From: Natronococcus sp. A-GB7
Lineage (GTDB): Archaea; Halobacteriota; Halobacteria; Halobacteriales; Natrialbaceae
Direction: 5' to 3'
Assembly: GCF_029688865.1 (NCBI RefSeq)
Contig: NZ_JARUKV010000001.1
Location: 248,001 to 312,000, forward strand
DNA: 64,000 nt
The notes below the pieces were generated by a model. It did no database searches and was not told where the DNA came from. It worked only from the letters and a program-made list of their open reading frames with translations. Below are positions 9,324-18,277 of the stretch, piece after piece; positions within the stretch are counted from its first letter, which is position 1, and each line of letters begins with the position of its first letter. The position numbers and the translations under genes were made by a program.

Positions 9324-10391
9324 TCAGCGCCCCGGCGCCCAGAGTCCGATCCGGCGATCCAGCAGCGCGACGACGACGACGTGTGGCAGTGTCAACACTG
9401 CGATGCCGACCAGGTACACTCCCAGCAGGTCGTCGACGATTGCCGGCGTCGTCGGCACGAGGAGCGCGAGGGCGACGAACAGGACGAGCGCGCCGGCGGT
9501 CAACGGCGCGGCGTCGCGAGCGAACCGACCGAACGCACCGGCGAGCGGACCCTCGGCGAGCCGACTGCAGGCCGGCTCGTCGAGCAGCATCGCTCTGAGG
9601 ATGTGGCGAAGCGAGTGCCAGAACGGAAAGTACAGCCCGATCGCGAGAATTGGAGGGACGACCGCGAAGTATGCAACCAGTCCGAGCGTTTCGCCCGCCT
9701 CGAGCAGCCAGGGACCGTGGTCGTCGGCCGCGCGAAACCCGATCGCGAGCGATCCCAGTATCGACGCCGCAAGGACGACACCGACGACGAGGCGCACCTC
9801 GGGCGTAAAAGCAGGCTCGAGGGCCGCCACGGCGGCGGGATCGAACAGCCCCACCAGCGTCTGCGCGACGAAGGCGTACTCGGCTGGAAACGCGACCAGC
9901 GGAACGAGCATCGGGATCCCGCCGCGAACGAACGCTGTCAGCGCGCGGGCCGCCCGCGTCCGGAGGTGGTCCGCACCCGCGAGCACGACGAGCGCGTAGA
10001 CGTCGCCCTGGCCCCAGTGGACGAGCGTCAGCGCGATGAACGCCGCGAACGCGGCCGCGGGCGCGACCCACCAGACGACGGCGTACAGGCCGCCGACGGT
10101 CAGGTACAGGCCACCGACGAACGCCAGGGCTCGAGGAGTGACCGGGCGGCCGTACGCACGCGGGAGCACGAGATGGTCGACGGCGCCGTGAGGGAGCCCG
10201 AAGACGAGGACGCTCGCCGCGAACGGAAGCAGCTGTGCCCACAGTGGGATCGAGTCGGTGACAGCGGTAACGGCCGCGCCGACGGCCAGGGCCACGACAC
10301 CACCGACGACGGCGATCCGGGTGGCACGCTTCCGTGCGGTGCTGGTCACCGCATCACCGCCGAGGTCGCTCGAGGACGCCGGCTCACTCAT
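9324..10391 (-). CDS. blh: Brp/Blh-family beta-carotene 15,15'-dioxygenase
   Basis: Membrane enzyme that splits beta-carotene into two molecules of retinal. It has 355 residues, mostly hydrophobic, with about seven to nine helices. Family signatures are LPHGAVDHLVLPR (His68 to His73), LVHWGQGD and FWHSLRHILRAML, whose histidines are the expected iron ligands. It overlaps the upstream lycopene cyclase by 8 bases and is the last gene of the hop-crtY-blh operon, so it finishes the pathway that supplies the chromophore of the opsin. Confidence 0.93.
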   Translation of the reverse strand: MSEPASSSDLGGDAVTSTARKRATRIAVVGGVVALAVGAAVTAVTDSIPLWAQLLPFAASVLVFGLPHGAVDHLVLPRAYGRPVTPRALAFVGGLYLTVGGLYAVVWWVAPAAAFAAFIALTLVHWGQGDVYALVVLAGADHLRTRAARALTAFVRGGIPMLVPLVAFPAEYAFVAQTLVGLFDPAAVAALEPAFTPEVRLVVGVVLAASILGSLAIGFRAADDHGPWLLEAGETLGLVAYFAVVPPILAIGLYFPFWHSLRHILRAMLLDEPACSRLAEGPLAGAFGRFARDAAPLTAGALVLFVALALLVPTTPAIVDDLLGVYLVGIAVLTLPHVVVVALLDRRIGLWAPGR

Positions 10392-11175
10392 CGAGCGGTC
10401 GGCCGCCGAGTCGCCTCGCGACCGAGCGAACCGGTGAGCTGGCCGGATCGACGTCCAGGCGGTCGAGTACCCAGACGTAGAGAACGATTCCCTGCACGAT
10501 GAAGACGTTCGTCAGCAGGAAGAACAGCATCTCCTCGAGCGGTAGACCGGCGACGCCGACGCCGATCGTGTGCGTCTCCGAGATCATCCAGATGCCGAGC
10601 GAGATCGCGACCCAGTCGGCGAGCCACAGGTACAGCGTCGGCACGGCGATCGCGAGCACCACCTGTCGTCTCGCGCGGACGAGGTAGGTGAGACCGAACC
10701 CCCACTGGATCGCGAGGATCGGGCCGGCCCAGAACAGGATCGCCCCGAGGTAGAACGTCGAGGTCGTCCCGAGGAGGAGCCAGCCGGCCAGACAGAGCGC
10801 CGCGCCGGCGAGCACGCCGACGAGCCGGTGACTCCCCGGGAGATCCAGCGAGACGTCAGCGACGTCGAGCAGGTGAAAGAGCCAGAACGCCGTCAGCGCC
10901 GTCTGGAGGACGAAAAAGAGGTACTCCTCGACGGGGGTGTACCAGACCGTCGCGATGACGGCACCCTCGCCGTACCACCAGACCCCCTCGGGGATCAGCG
11001 CGTTCGTCCACGGCGTGGTGTACACCATCGCCAGCGCGACCAGGATCGCAAACCCCGAAAGCGACCGCCAGTTCCACCAGGCTCGCTCGCGTCTGACGGC
11101 GAGCCAGCCGAGCAGCGCGATCGGCGGAAGCGTGAAGACGAGGTGGAAGCCGAGGTAGGTAAGCGGGGGTGTCAT
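10384..11175 (-). CDS. crtY: Lycopene beta-cyclase (CrtYcd/CrtYB-type membrane protein)
   Basis: Integral membrane lycopene cyclase of 263 residues that converts lycopene to beta-carotene. The protein is an internal duplication of the lycopene-cyclase domain: the first half carries PWTNALIPEGVWWYG and PVEEYLFF, the second carries SETHTIGVG and PLEEMLFF. This is the fused form of the two-subunit actinobacterial CrtYc/CrtYd enzymes and is typical of haloarchaea. It lies 42 bases after halorhodopsin and overlaps blh, so opsin, carotene ring closure and carotene cleavage are probably one transcript. Confidence 0.94.
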   Translation of the reverse strand: MTPPLTYLGFHLVFTLPPIALLGWLAVRRERAWWNWRSLSGFAILVALAMVYTTPWTNALIPEGVWWYGEGAVIATVWYTPVEEYLFFVLQTALTAFWLFHLLDVADVSLDLPGSHRLVGVLAGAALCLAGWLLLGTTSTFYLGAILFWAGPILAIQWGFGLTYLVRARRQVVLAIAVPTLYLWLADWVAISLGIWMISETHTIGVGVAGLPLEEMLFFLLTNVFIVQGIVLYVWVLDRLDVDPASSPVRSVARRLGGRPLDE

Positions 11176-11217
11176 CGTGTGGAACTGTAGGGTGGCATCT
11201 GGTCGGTTGCGTCCGGG

Positions 11218-12072
11218 TCAGTCGTCGGCGGGGGTCCCGACCCCCTTCAGCGTGGTGCCGTAGTCGGCGTCACCGGTGATCGTTTCGGGCTCCTTGATGA
11301 CGTACATCACGATCAGCACGGTGACGATGTACTTGGTGATGATGTCGAGGACGCTGTAGCCCCAGGAGGTCATCCAGACCTCGAGCAGCGCGAACCCTTC
11401 GACGCCGAGCGCCCAGAGGATCGGGTAGCCGAACCAGCCGACGACGGTGAGGATCTTCAGCGTGTTGAACAGATCCCCGGTGCCGGTCCGCTCGGCCTCC
11501 CGGGTCCAGTCGACCATGATGACGTAGACGATCACCAGGAAGAAGGCCGAACTGAGCACGAACCACCACCAGCGCATGAGGTACGAGGAGGTGGTCAGCG
11601 CGGCGGCCAGGCCGGTGACACACATCGCGATCGTCATCGAGACGGTGGTCAGGATCTTCGTCAGATTCGAGCCGGCGATCATCCCGAGCACGATCAGGAT
11701 GAACGGCGTGGAGAACGTCCAGGTGAGGTAGCGCCCCCACATGGTAAGCACCTCCTCGCCCGCGAGCGGGTGACCTGCCGGCATCTCGATGAAACTCAAC
11801 GTCAGTCCCGACATGAGCCCGGTGTAACTCGAGATCGAGACGACCGAGATCAGCATCGTCGCGACGACGATCAGTTTCGTCCGCGGGTCGGTCACGCCCC
11901 GGGCCATGGCGACGATAAAGAGGATCGTCAGCCCCGCGAGGGCGATGTTTGCGACGAACGAGAGCGTGAGCAACGTGTCGTCGAGCACGTGTTCGAATAT
12001 CTCGGTCTGGGTCTCCGGTGCCTGTAGGATTATCTCCTGTGTGATCGCTGCCAGTGATCCGGTCAGTTGCAT
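11218..12072 (-). CDS. hop: Halorhodopsin, light-driven chloride pump
   Basis: Seven-helix retinal protein of 284 residues. Helix C reads RYLTWTFSTPFILIVLG, which puts Thr117 and Ser121 at the positions of bacteriorhodopsin Asp85 and Thr89. That pair defines halide pumps rather than proton pumps. The site of Asp96 is Val128, where Natronomonas halorhodopsin has Ala. Arg114 matches the essential helix-C arginine. Helix G carries Asp243 and the retinal-linking Lys247 in SVLDIITKY. The C-terminus GTPADD is identical to that of Natronomonas halorhodopsin from memory. It is first in the operon with crtY and blh. The assignment as a chloride pump is by family; transport was not measured. Confidence 0.95.
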   Translation of the reverse strand: MQLTGSLAAITQEIILQAPETQTEIFEHVLDDTLLTLSFVANIALAGLTILFIVAMARGVTDPRTKLIVVATMLISVVSISSYTGLMSGLTLSFIEMPAGHPLAGEEVLTMWGRYLTWTFSTPFILIVLGMIAGSNLTKILTTVSMTIAMCVTGLAAALTTSSYLMRWWWFVLSSAFFLVIVYVIMVDWTREAERTGTGDLFNTLKILTVVGWFGYPILWALGVEGFALLEVWMTSWGYSVLDIITKYIVTVLIVMYVIKEPETITGDADYGTTLKGVGTPADD

Positions 12073-12098
12073 GGCTACGCTGTCATGTTAGGTTCCAT

Positions 12099-12114
12099 CC
12101 GAAGTGAACGGGGT
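12099..12114 (-). promoter_or_regulatory. Weak candidate Bat upstream activator site before hop
   Basis: On the minus strand ACCCCGTTCACTTCGG lies 27 to 42 bases before the hop start codon. It shares the ACC and TTnGG ends of the Bat site described upstream of Halobacterium bop (ACCcnactagTTnGG) but is one base longer, so the match is imperfect. No clear TATA box stands beside it. Confidence 0.25.
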
Positions 12115-12188
12115 TCCATACTGGTAAGGGATCGCGATCCAGTGAGGGGTCCGAACGATTACGTCGAGTCGGTCGTCGTCCGTCGGAC

Positions 12189-12818
12189 TCACTGGGGCTG
12201 TGGGACGGCCGCCCGTCGGCGCTCGCCCTCGCCCGTGATCAGGAGGTAGAGCAACAGGAAAGCGAGCGTGATCGCGACCGCGAGACCGGAGGTGACCTGC
12301 GCGTCGACGGCGAAGAGGCCGCCGGCCTGGACGTAGAGCTGGACGCCGGAGCCGTAGAGAGCCACGGCCAGGCTCGGGGAAAGAAGGCCGATCAGGGCCA
12401 GCGTCACGCTCGCGGCGACGATGATCGTCCCCGTCGAGATGGCGACGGTCAGGATCGCCTCCTCGATCCGGATCACGTCCGTCGCCTGCTCGACGGAGAG
12501 TGCGTCTGTCTCGACCAGCCAGAGAAAGCGCAACAGGAGGATCGCACAGAGGCTCGTCGAGACGACGCCGGCGAGAGCGATCGTACTGAAACCGGGCTCG
12601 ATCGCACCTGAGGAGGCAGCGTCCCCCTCGAGCGATCCGATCAGACTCCGACGGGCGTACGTGGCGGGTGCGATCAGGATCGTCGACGCAACCGTCAGGA
12701 TGCAAAACAGCACCTTGCCCCGGAGCCCGAGCGGGTAGAATCGCCTCGTCGACAGCGCCGCTCGGGCGTACGCCTCGCCCGAGAGCACCGTCTCCGTGAC
12801 GTCGTCGTGGTCGGCCAT
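12189..12818 (-). CDS. Uncharacterised membrane protein upstream of halorhodopsin
   Basis: A 209-residue protein with about five hydrophobic segments: LFCILTVASTILIAPATYA, STIALAGVVSTSLCAILLL, ILTVAISTGTIIVAASV, a segment around LIGLLSPSLAVALYG and TSGLAVAITLAFLLLYLLI. An acidic stretch and a basic turn (STRRFYPLGLRGK) precede the first helix. The frame opens at 12923, but the ATG at 12818 (MADHDDVTETV) gives a clean N-terminus. It is on the same strand as halorhodopsin and 116 bases upstream of it, so it may share regulation. I do not recognise the family and assign no function. Confidence 0.7.
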   Translation of the reverse strand: MADHDDVTETVLSGEAYARAALSTRRFYPLGLRGKVLFCILTVASTILIAPATYARRSLIGSLEGDAASSGAIEPGFSTIALAGVVSTSLCAILLLRFLWLVETDALSVEQATDVIRIEEAILTVAISTGTIIVAASVTLALIGLLSPSLAVALYGSGVQLYVQAGGLFAVDAQVTSGLAVAITLAFLLLYLLITGEGERRRAAVPQPQ

Positions 12819-12983
12819 CGAAGCCGTCTGACGTCGTGGAGAGGGATAATGCTTCGCGCTCGCGAGGCGAACACCGTCGCGATCCGCGCCCGCCAGCGAC
12901 GTATTACTGGTTAGGTGTGACACTCACCGTCCATCTGCCCAAACGATCGAACGTCGTGAACGCGTTCGAACGGAGGGGCGGCG

Positions 12984-15293
12984 GTGCCAACTGATCTCAA
13001 GCGGGATCTCGGGCTGTTGTCGACGACAGCGCTCGCCATCGGGGCGATGGTCGGCAGCGGGATCTTCATCCTGCCGGCGATCGCCTACGTCGCCGCAGGC
13101 CCGGCCGCCGTCGTCGCGTTCCTGATCGCTGGCCTCCTGGTGCTCCCGGCGGCGATCAGCGCGGCCGAGATGGCGACCGCGATGCCCGAGGACGGCGGCG
13201 CGTACATCTACGTCGAGCGGGGGATGGGGCCCGTCCTCGGTACCGTCGCCGGGATCGGGACCTGGCTGATGCTCTCGCTGAAAAGTTCCCTCGCGCTCGT
13301 CGGTGGCGTCCCGTACCTGGCACAGCTCGCGCCGGTGCTCGCCGACTGGATCGTCGTGCTCGCGGTCGCTCTCGCGCTCTTTTTCACCCTGGTCAACATC
13401 GCCAGCGCGAAAGGGTCCGGCTCGATGCAGTTCGTCATCGTCGGCGTCATGCTCGCCGTCATGGCGTTTTTCATCGTCGGCGGCTTCTCGAGCCAGGCGT
13501 TCGCTCCGGAGCAGACGGCTGGCAGTTTCGACCTCACGGCCGACGGCATTCTCGCTGCGGTCGGCGTCGTGTTCGTCTCCTACGCCGGCGTGACGAAGGT
13601 GACTGCCGTGGCCGAGGAAGTGAAAGATCCCGGTCGGAACCTCCCGCTGGCGATGGTCGGCTCGCTGGTTTTCACCACGGCGCTTTACGTCGCCGTCGTG
13701 TGGATCGCGATCGCGCTCGCCGACCTCGAGCCCGGGGCCGGATTCGTCCCCGCGGCGCCGGGCGAGGAGACCGCGCCGATAGCGGCCGCTGCCGACGCCG
13801 CCTTCGGCCAGATCGGCGTCATCGCGGTCGTTCTCGCCGCCCTGCTCGCGCTCGCGTCGACGGCGAACGCGGGGTTGCTCGCCGCGTCACGGTTCCCGTT
13901 CGCGATGGCCCGCGACGGCCTCGTTCCGCCCCGATTCGAGTCGATAAGCGCCAGGTACAACACGCCGGCCAACGCCATCGCGCTGACCGGCGCCGTGATG
14001 GTCGTCCTCGTCACGGTCTTTCCGATCGAGCGGATCGCCCAGTTCGGCAGCGCCTTCCAGATCCTCGTGTTCATTCTGCTCAACGTGGCGCTGATCGGGT
14101 TCCGAGAGGGGGCGGTCGAGGAGTACTCACCCGCGTTCGTCTCGCCGCTGTACCCGTGGCTCCAACTGGTCGGGATCGGGGGTGGGATCCTCGTCCTGAC
14201 CCAGATGGGGCTCGTTCCCTTCCTCGGCTCGCTCGTGATCGTCGCCGGCTCGCTGGCCTGGTACTACCTCTACGCCCGTCCGCGGATCGATCGGGAGGGG
14301 GCGGCGCGATCGGGGGTCAGACAGAGCGTGGGCGAAAGCGCCGTCGAGCGGACGGCGGAGCTGTTCGCGGCGGATCGACGCCACGACGTCCTCGTCGCGC
14401 TTACCGACGTCACGAACGACCGGACCCGGACGAATCTGGTCAGGATCGCCGCCGACCTCTCGCGACTCAGGACGGGGTCGGTTACTGTCGCCCGGTTCGC
14501 CGACGTCCCCCATCGGGCGTTCACCGGGAGCGGGCCGTCGGTGACGCGACGCGAGACGCCCGACTGGCTTCCGGTCGACGATCCGCCGAGTTGGATGCGA
14601 GAGACCGACTGGTCGCTCAGACCGTCCGGCGGGACGGAGGTACGCGGTCCGGCCGGCGCGTCGTTCGACTACCTCGAGATCGAGAGCGAGGACGTCCCCG
14701 ACGCGATCATCGAGTTCGCCACCTTCGAGGGCTACGACCTGCTCGTGCTCGAGCGACGGCGGGAGGAGTTTCACCGGCCGCTCGCCGGGGGGCTGAACGA
14801 CCACGTCCTGCGAAACGCCCCCTGTGGCGTACTGCTGGTCGAAGACCGGGGGTTCGACGGCGTCGACGAGATCGCGGTCGTCGCGAGCCGCGGAGCCTAC
14901 GACCCGCTGAAACTGCTCGTCGCCGACGCCATCGCCGAGGAGACCGGCGCGGAGCTGGTCCTGTTGCAGGCGGTTCCGGCCGACGCACCGGGCCAGCGTC
15001 GCCAGGTCATCGAGGACTACCACGTGGACCTCATGCGAATCCTGACGGTGCCGGCCCGATCGCACGTCGTCGAGACCGACGACCGCGTCGAGGGACTCGC
15101 CCGGTTCGCCGAGTCGGCTGACCTCCTCGTGACCGGTACGGAGAGCCGCGGCATCGTGGGTGACGTGCTCGGCCGTCCCGGGGATCGGCTCGTGGATTCG
15201 GTCGACGTGACCGCGGTGATGGTCCAGCCGACCGACGAGCACCGCCCCGGGATCGTCCAGCGGCTCGTCCTCGACAAGCTGTTCGGCAGCTGA
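12984..15293 (+). CDS. APC-superfamily amino acid permease with C-terminal UspA domains
   Basis: A 769-residue protein with two parts. Residues ~1-430 form a 12-helix APC transporter that begins with the typical LSTTALAIGAMVGSGIFILP. Residues ~450-769 are cytosolic and resemble two universal-stress-protein folds, a common haloarchaeal fusion thought to sense nucleotide and gate transport. The start is GTG at 12984, preceded by a good Shine-Dalgarno GGAGG at 12972-12976. Substrate is unknown; amino acid or cation transport are both possible for this group. It is divergent from the unknown membrane protein at 12189. Confidence 0.9.
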   Translation: MPTDLKRDLGLLSTTALAIGAMVGSGIFILPAIAYVAAGPAAVVAFLIAGLLVLPAAISAAEMATAMPEDGGAYIYVERGMGPVLGTVAGIGTWLMLSLKSSLALVGGVPYLAQLAPVLADWIVVLAVALALFFTLVNIASAKGSGSMQFVIVGVMLAVMAFFIVGGFSSQAFAPEQTAGSFDLTADGILAAVGVVFVSYAGVTKVTAVAEEVKDPGRNLPLAMVGSLVFTTALYVAVVWIAIALADLEPGAGFVPAAPGEETAPIAAAADAAFGQIGVIAVVLAALLALASTANAGLLAASRFPFAMARDGLVPPRFESISARYNTPANAIALTGAVMVVLVTVFPIERIAQFGSAFQILVFILLNVALIGFREGAVEEYSPAFVSPLYPWLQLVGIGGGILVLTQMGLVPFLGSLVIVAGSLAWYYLYARPRIDREGAARSGVRQSVGESAVERTAELFAADRRHDVLVALTDVTNDRTRTNLVRIAADLSRLRTGSVTVARFADVPHRAFTGSGPSVTRRETPDWLPVDDPPSWMRETDWSLRPSGGTEVRGPAGASFDYLEIESEDVPDAIIEFATFEGYDLLVLERRREEFHRPLAGGLNDHVLRNAPCGVLLVEDRGFDGVDEIAVVASRGAYDPLKLLVADAIAEETGAELVLLQAVPADAPGQRRQVIEDYHVDLMRILTVPARSHVVETDDRVEGLARFAESADLLVTGTESRGIVGDVLGRPGDRLVDSVDVTAVMVQPTDEHRPGIVQRLVLDKLFGS

Positions 15294-15309
15294 TCCCGTT
15301 TCCTACCTG

Positions 15310-15501
15310 AAACAGCGAGAGAGTCCCGCCGTTTACGGCGGCCCGTGTGCCTCAAGTGGGACAGCCACGACTGGCTGGAGACACCACACTCTCACCGTCC
15401 CAACGAGGAGCACACAGACCCGCAAGTTGCCTCCGTGGACTCGGCGTAGCCGAGACTCCCAGCGTGAGGAAACCCCAGCGTTCACGCCGGGGAGGATGTC
15501 A
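15310..15501 (+). mobile_element. Right-end / omega-RNA-like remnant of an IS200/IS605 (IS1341-type tnpB) element
   Basis: The segment has no gene of its own but carries ordered hairpins: CCGCCGTTTACGGCGG near 15320-15336, CTCGGC-GTA-GCCGAG at 15440-15454, and CCCCAGCG-TTCA-CGCCGGGG type at 15473-15492, followed directly by AGGATGTCA. This terminal hairpin plus GGA(T/C)GTCA is the usual right end of haloarchaeal tnpB elements and the 3' end of their omega RNA. No tnpB coding region or left end remains. Its last bases (15499-15501) coincide with the stop codon of the neighbouring SRPBCC gene. The identification rests on remembered haloarchaeal right ends. Confidence 0.5.
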
Positions 15502-15936
15502 TTCCGACAGTTCGAGTCGGCTCTTGAGGTTCTCGAGCGTCGTTCGCAGCTCGCGCTCGTTGTACCGCCGGACGAACGGCTCGGCGGCTTTCGAGAGTAC
15601 CCGCCCCGGGAGGTCGTACGTTCCCGTGTACGTCAGTCGGGTGCCGTCGTCGTGTGCCTCGAGTTCGATATCGATCTCCCCCTCGAGGGTGCCCGACATC
15701 GCGAACGTGTGCCGTTCCGGCGGCTGGTGGATCGTCTGGACCAGTTCGCCGTCGAGGCCGACGCCGACCATCTCGTAGGTGAACTCGAGGCGCTTGCTCC
15801 CGTCTTCGATCGACTTCACGTTTCGGACGTCGGAGAGACTCGGCGTCACCTCGGCGTGGTTGTGGGGATCGTCGAGGTAGTCGAACGCTCGTTCGGGGTC
15901 GACGTCGATCTCGACGGTTTCGGATACCGTAACCAT
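15499..15936 (-). CDS. SRPBCC (START-like) domain protein
   Basis: A 145-residue single-domain protein of the SRPBCC/Bet v 1-like fold, which has a deep hydrophobic ligand pocket. It starts MVTVSETVEIDVDPERAFDY, a standard opening of polyketide-cyclase/dehydrase-like members, and ends with a long amphipathic helix (RELRTTLENLKSRLELSE). The ATG at 15936 fits the family better than the upstream start at 15960. No ligand can be proposed. The stop codon shares its bases with the end of the IS605-type remnant, so the element inserted exactly at the end of the gene. A second SRPBCC gene at 49021 also adjoins such a hairpin. Confidence 0.85.
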   Translation of the reverse strand: MVTVSETVEIDVDPERAFDYLDDPHNHAEVTPSLSDVRNVKSIEDGSKRLEFTYEMVGVGLDGELVQTIHQPPERHTFAMSGTLEGEIDIELEAHDDGTRLTYTGTYDLPGRVLSKAAEPFVRRYNERELRTTLENLKSRLELSE

Positions 15937-16115
15937 GTGCGAACGGTGGCGACGGCACAAAAGAACAATTTCCCTAACCAGTCCGGGTTCCGCGGCACAG
16001 AGCCACCGGAGCGATCGGTCGGTTGACGGCCGTATGCGGAGACAGTACCGCCGCGAGCGCGACGGGAACGTCTACCACCGGTCGTGACGGGAGCCCGCCC
16101 GGGGTCGCAGTCGGG

Positions 16116-18098
16116 TCAGCGACCGTTCGACCAGGAGTCGACGTAGGTGTCGACGAGCTTGCGCTCTGCCGCGCGAAGGTGCTGGTGAAAGGTCTGACGG
16201 GTGATATCCATCGTGTCGGCGATTTCGTCGCCGTCGGTCGGCCGCGGCCACTCGAAGTAGCCGTTCATGTGAGCAGTCTCGAGCGACACCTGCTGGCGGT
16301 CGGTCAACCGCTGTTCGAGATCGGACGCGAACTCCTCGGAAGTTCGCTCGCGCCGATCGTGTTCGACCTGCGATCGGAGTTCGACGCCGTCGTACAGCGA
16401 TTCGAGCAGTTCGAGCACCGCCCGAACGTCGTACTTCAGCGGGAGGTCGACGACGACCCGCGCCCGGGTCGGGTTCGCGGTGACCCGAGAGACCGACGCC
16501 CCGTAGTCGGCCAGTTCGTCGAAGGGCGTCGCCACGTCGACCGCGAGGGCGAGCGTGTGGACGTCGTCGGTCCGGGCGACCTCCCGCACGTCCTCGACGT
16601 ACGAGAGCGTCGCGAGATCCGGTACCGCCCCCTCACAGCGAATGGTCACGAACAGTTCCGTCTCCTCGCCCGCCGACGTCATCCCGACGTACTCGACCTC
16701 GCCGTTGACCGCGGCCGCGACGGCCGACAGCGGGAACGACGGGTCGGCGATCGACACCGTTACCTCGACGACGCGATCGGCCGTCAGGACCTTCGAGATC
16801 TCGATCGCGTTGAATCGGGTACCGATCATCGCGCCGATCGAGTCGAACAGCCGACCCTCGCGGGCGTCCAGGGCTGACTCGGAGTCACCGTAGACGCCGA
16901 GCAGCCCGTACCGCTTGTGGCCGTAGACGAGCGGAACGACGGCGATTCGGCACGCGCCGACGGCGGCCACGTCGAACGTCTCGGCGTCGCACTCCCGGAC
17001 CGACTGCCGGGCGATCTCGTTCGTCTCGACGGCCCGCGAGACGGCGTCCGGGAGGTCCGCGAGCGATCGGCTCCCCGTTTCCGATTCGAGTCCGGCCGTT
17101 CCGGTCAGTTCCAGGGTCTCGCCGACCGAGTCGACCGAGCCGATCCAGGCGGCAACGTACCCCTCGGCGTCGACGAGCTCGTCGCAGATCCGTTGCTCGA
17201 CGATCGGTCGGTCGTTCTCCTCGACCAGGACGCGCGTGATCTCGCTGAGAACGCCGTTGACTCGCGTGAGGATTCGCTCGAGCGCCTCCTTCTCGTCGAC
17301 GAGTTTCTCGGCACGCTCCTCCGCGAGACGCTCCGCGGTCTTGCGATCGGTGACGTCCTTCTGGAACCCGACGTAGTGAACGAGCTCCCCGTCCTCGTCG
17401 TGGATCGGTGCGACGGTTAGCTCGTTCCACCACGGGGTGCCGTCGGACCGATAGTTTTTGAGTTCGACGGTGGTTGGCTCCTCCCGGTCGAGCGCCACCG
17501 ATAGCGTCTTTCGGGCCTCGGGATCGGTGCCGGGACCCTGCAGGAACCGCGGGTTCCGTCCCAGGATCTCCTCCCGGGCGTAGCCGGTGATCTCCTCCCA
17601 GGCGTCGTTGATGTAGACGATCGGGTTGTCCGGCAACGAGGGATCGGTCATGGTGATGCCGACGGACGCGTCGTCGATCGCCCGAACGATCTCCTCGGGG
17701 GCCGGCTCGTGGTCGGAGACGTCCCGTTCGACCACCTCCGTCGCGGACGTGACCGCGGCCACCTCTCCGGCGAGTTCCTCCTGAGAGCCGTCGCCGTTTT
17801 TGGCGACGAACCGGTCGACGCCCGCCTCGAACGCGTCCTCGGCGACCTCTCCGTCGGCGTACATCACGAACGGGAGCTCCGGCTCCACCTCCCGAACCGC
17901 GTCGAACAGCGAAAGCCCGTCGTCGCCGGACAGGGACTGTTCGCTGACCAGGCAGTCGAACCCCTCGCTCGACAGCACCGCGAGCGCCCGCGTCGCGGAG
18001 TCGACCGCCGTCACCCGACACCCCGCGTCCTCGAGCGCCCCCGCCGCTCGGTCCACCCCGTCCTCCGAACGAACGAGGAGCGTGCGAGCTCCAGTCAT
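16116..18098 (-). CDS. Bat-like bacterioopsin-activator regulator (receiver, PAS, GAF, HTH-10)
   Basis: Multi-domain haloarchaeal transcription regulator of 660 residues. Residues 1-125 are receiver-like but the phospho-acceptor position reads DCLVSEQS, with Glu53 where Asp is expected, so this may be a constitutive or pseudo-receiver. Residues ~135-265 form a PAS domain with a LOV-like GRNPRFLQGPGTD in which the photoactive Cys is Pro183. A coiled linker leads to a GAF domain (~280-430). The C-terminal half contains the bacterioopsin-activator domain and the HTH-10 ending in DEIADTMDITRQTFHQHLR. It lies 4 kb from halorhodopsin on the same strand, so control of hop-crtY-blh is a reasonable inference. 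Confidence 0.88.
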   Translation of the reverse strand: MTGARTLLVRSEDGVDRAAGALEDAGCRVTAVDSATRALAVLSSEGFDCLVSEQSLSGDDGLSLFDAVREVEPELPFVMYADGEVAEDAFEAGVDRFVAKNGDGSQEELAGEVAAVTSATEVVERDVSDHEPAPEEIVRAIDDASVGITMTDPSLPDNPIVYINDAWEEITGYAREEILGRNPRFLQGPGTDPEARKTLSVALDREEPTTVELKNYRSDGTPWWNELTVAPIHDEDGELVHYVGFQKDVTDRKTAERLAEERAEKLVDEKEALERILTRVNGVLSEITRVLVEENDRPIVEQRICDELVDAEGYVAAWIGSVDSVGETLELTGTAGLESETGSRSLADLPDAVSRAVETNEIARQSVRECDAETFDVAAVGACRIAVVPLVYGHKRYGLLGVYGDSESALDAREGRLFDSIGAMIGTRFNAIEISKVLTADRVVEVTVSIADPSFPLSAVAAAVNGEVEYVGMTSAGEETELFVTIRCEGAVPDLATLSYVEDVREVARTDDVHTLALAVDVATPFDELADYGASVSRVTANPTRARVVVDLPLKYDVRAVLELLESLYDGVELRSQVEHDRRERTSEEFASDLEQRLTDRQQVSLETAHMNGYFEWPRPTDGDEIADTMDITRQTFHQHLRAAERKLVDTYVDSWSNGR

Positions 18099-18277
18099 AG
18101 TTCGGCGCTTGTGGCTCGGGCGAATAAACGGTTACCCCTATCAGGTTCCGCTGTGACCCCGGTCCGGGAGCACGAGGGGGAGCCGAACCCTGGTACTCGT
18201 AACGTGGCTCCCCGTTCTGGACACGAGACGACGCCGTCCCGTTACGTTTTACCCGACCCGGCCCGAATCGGGGTGCA

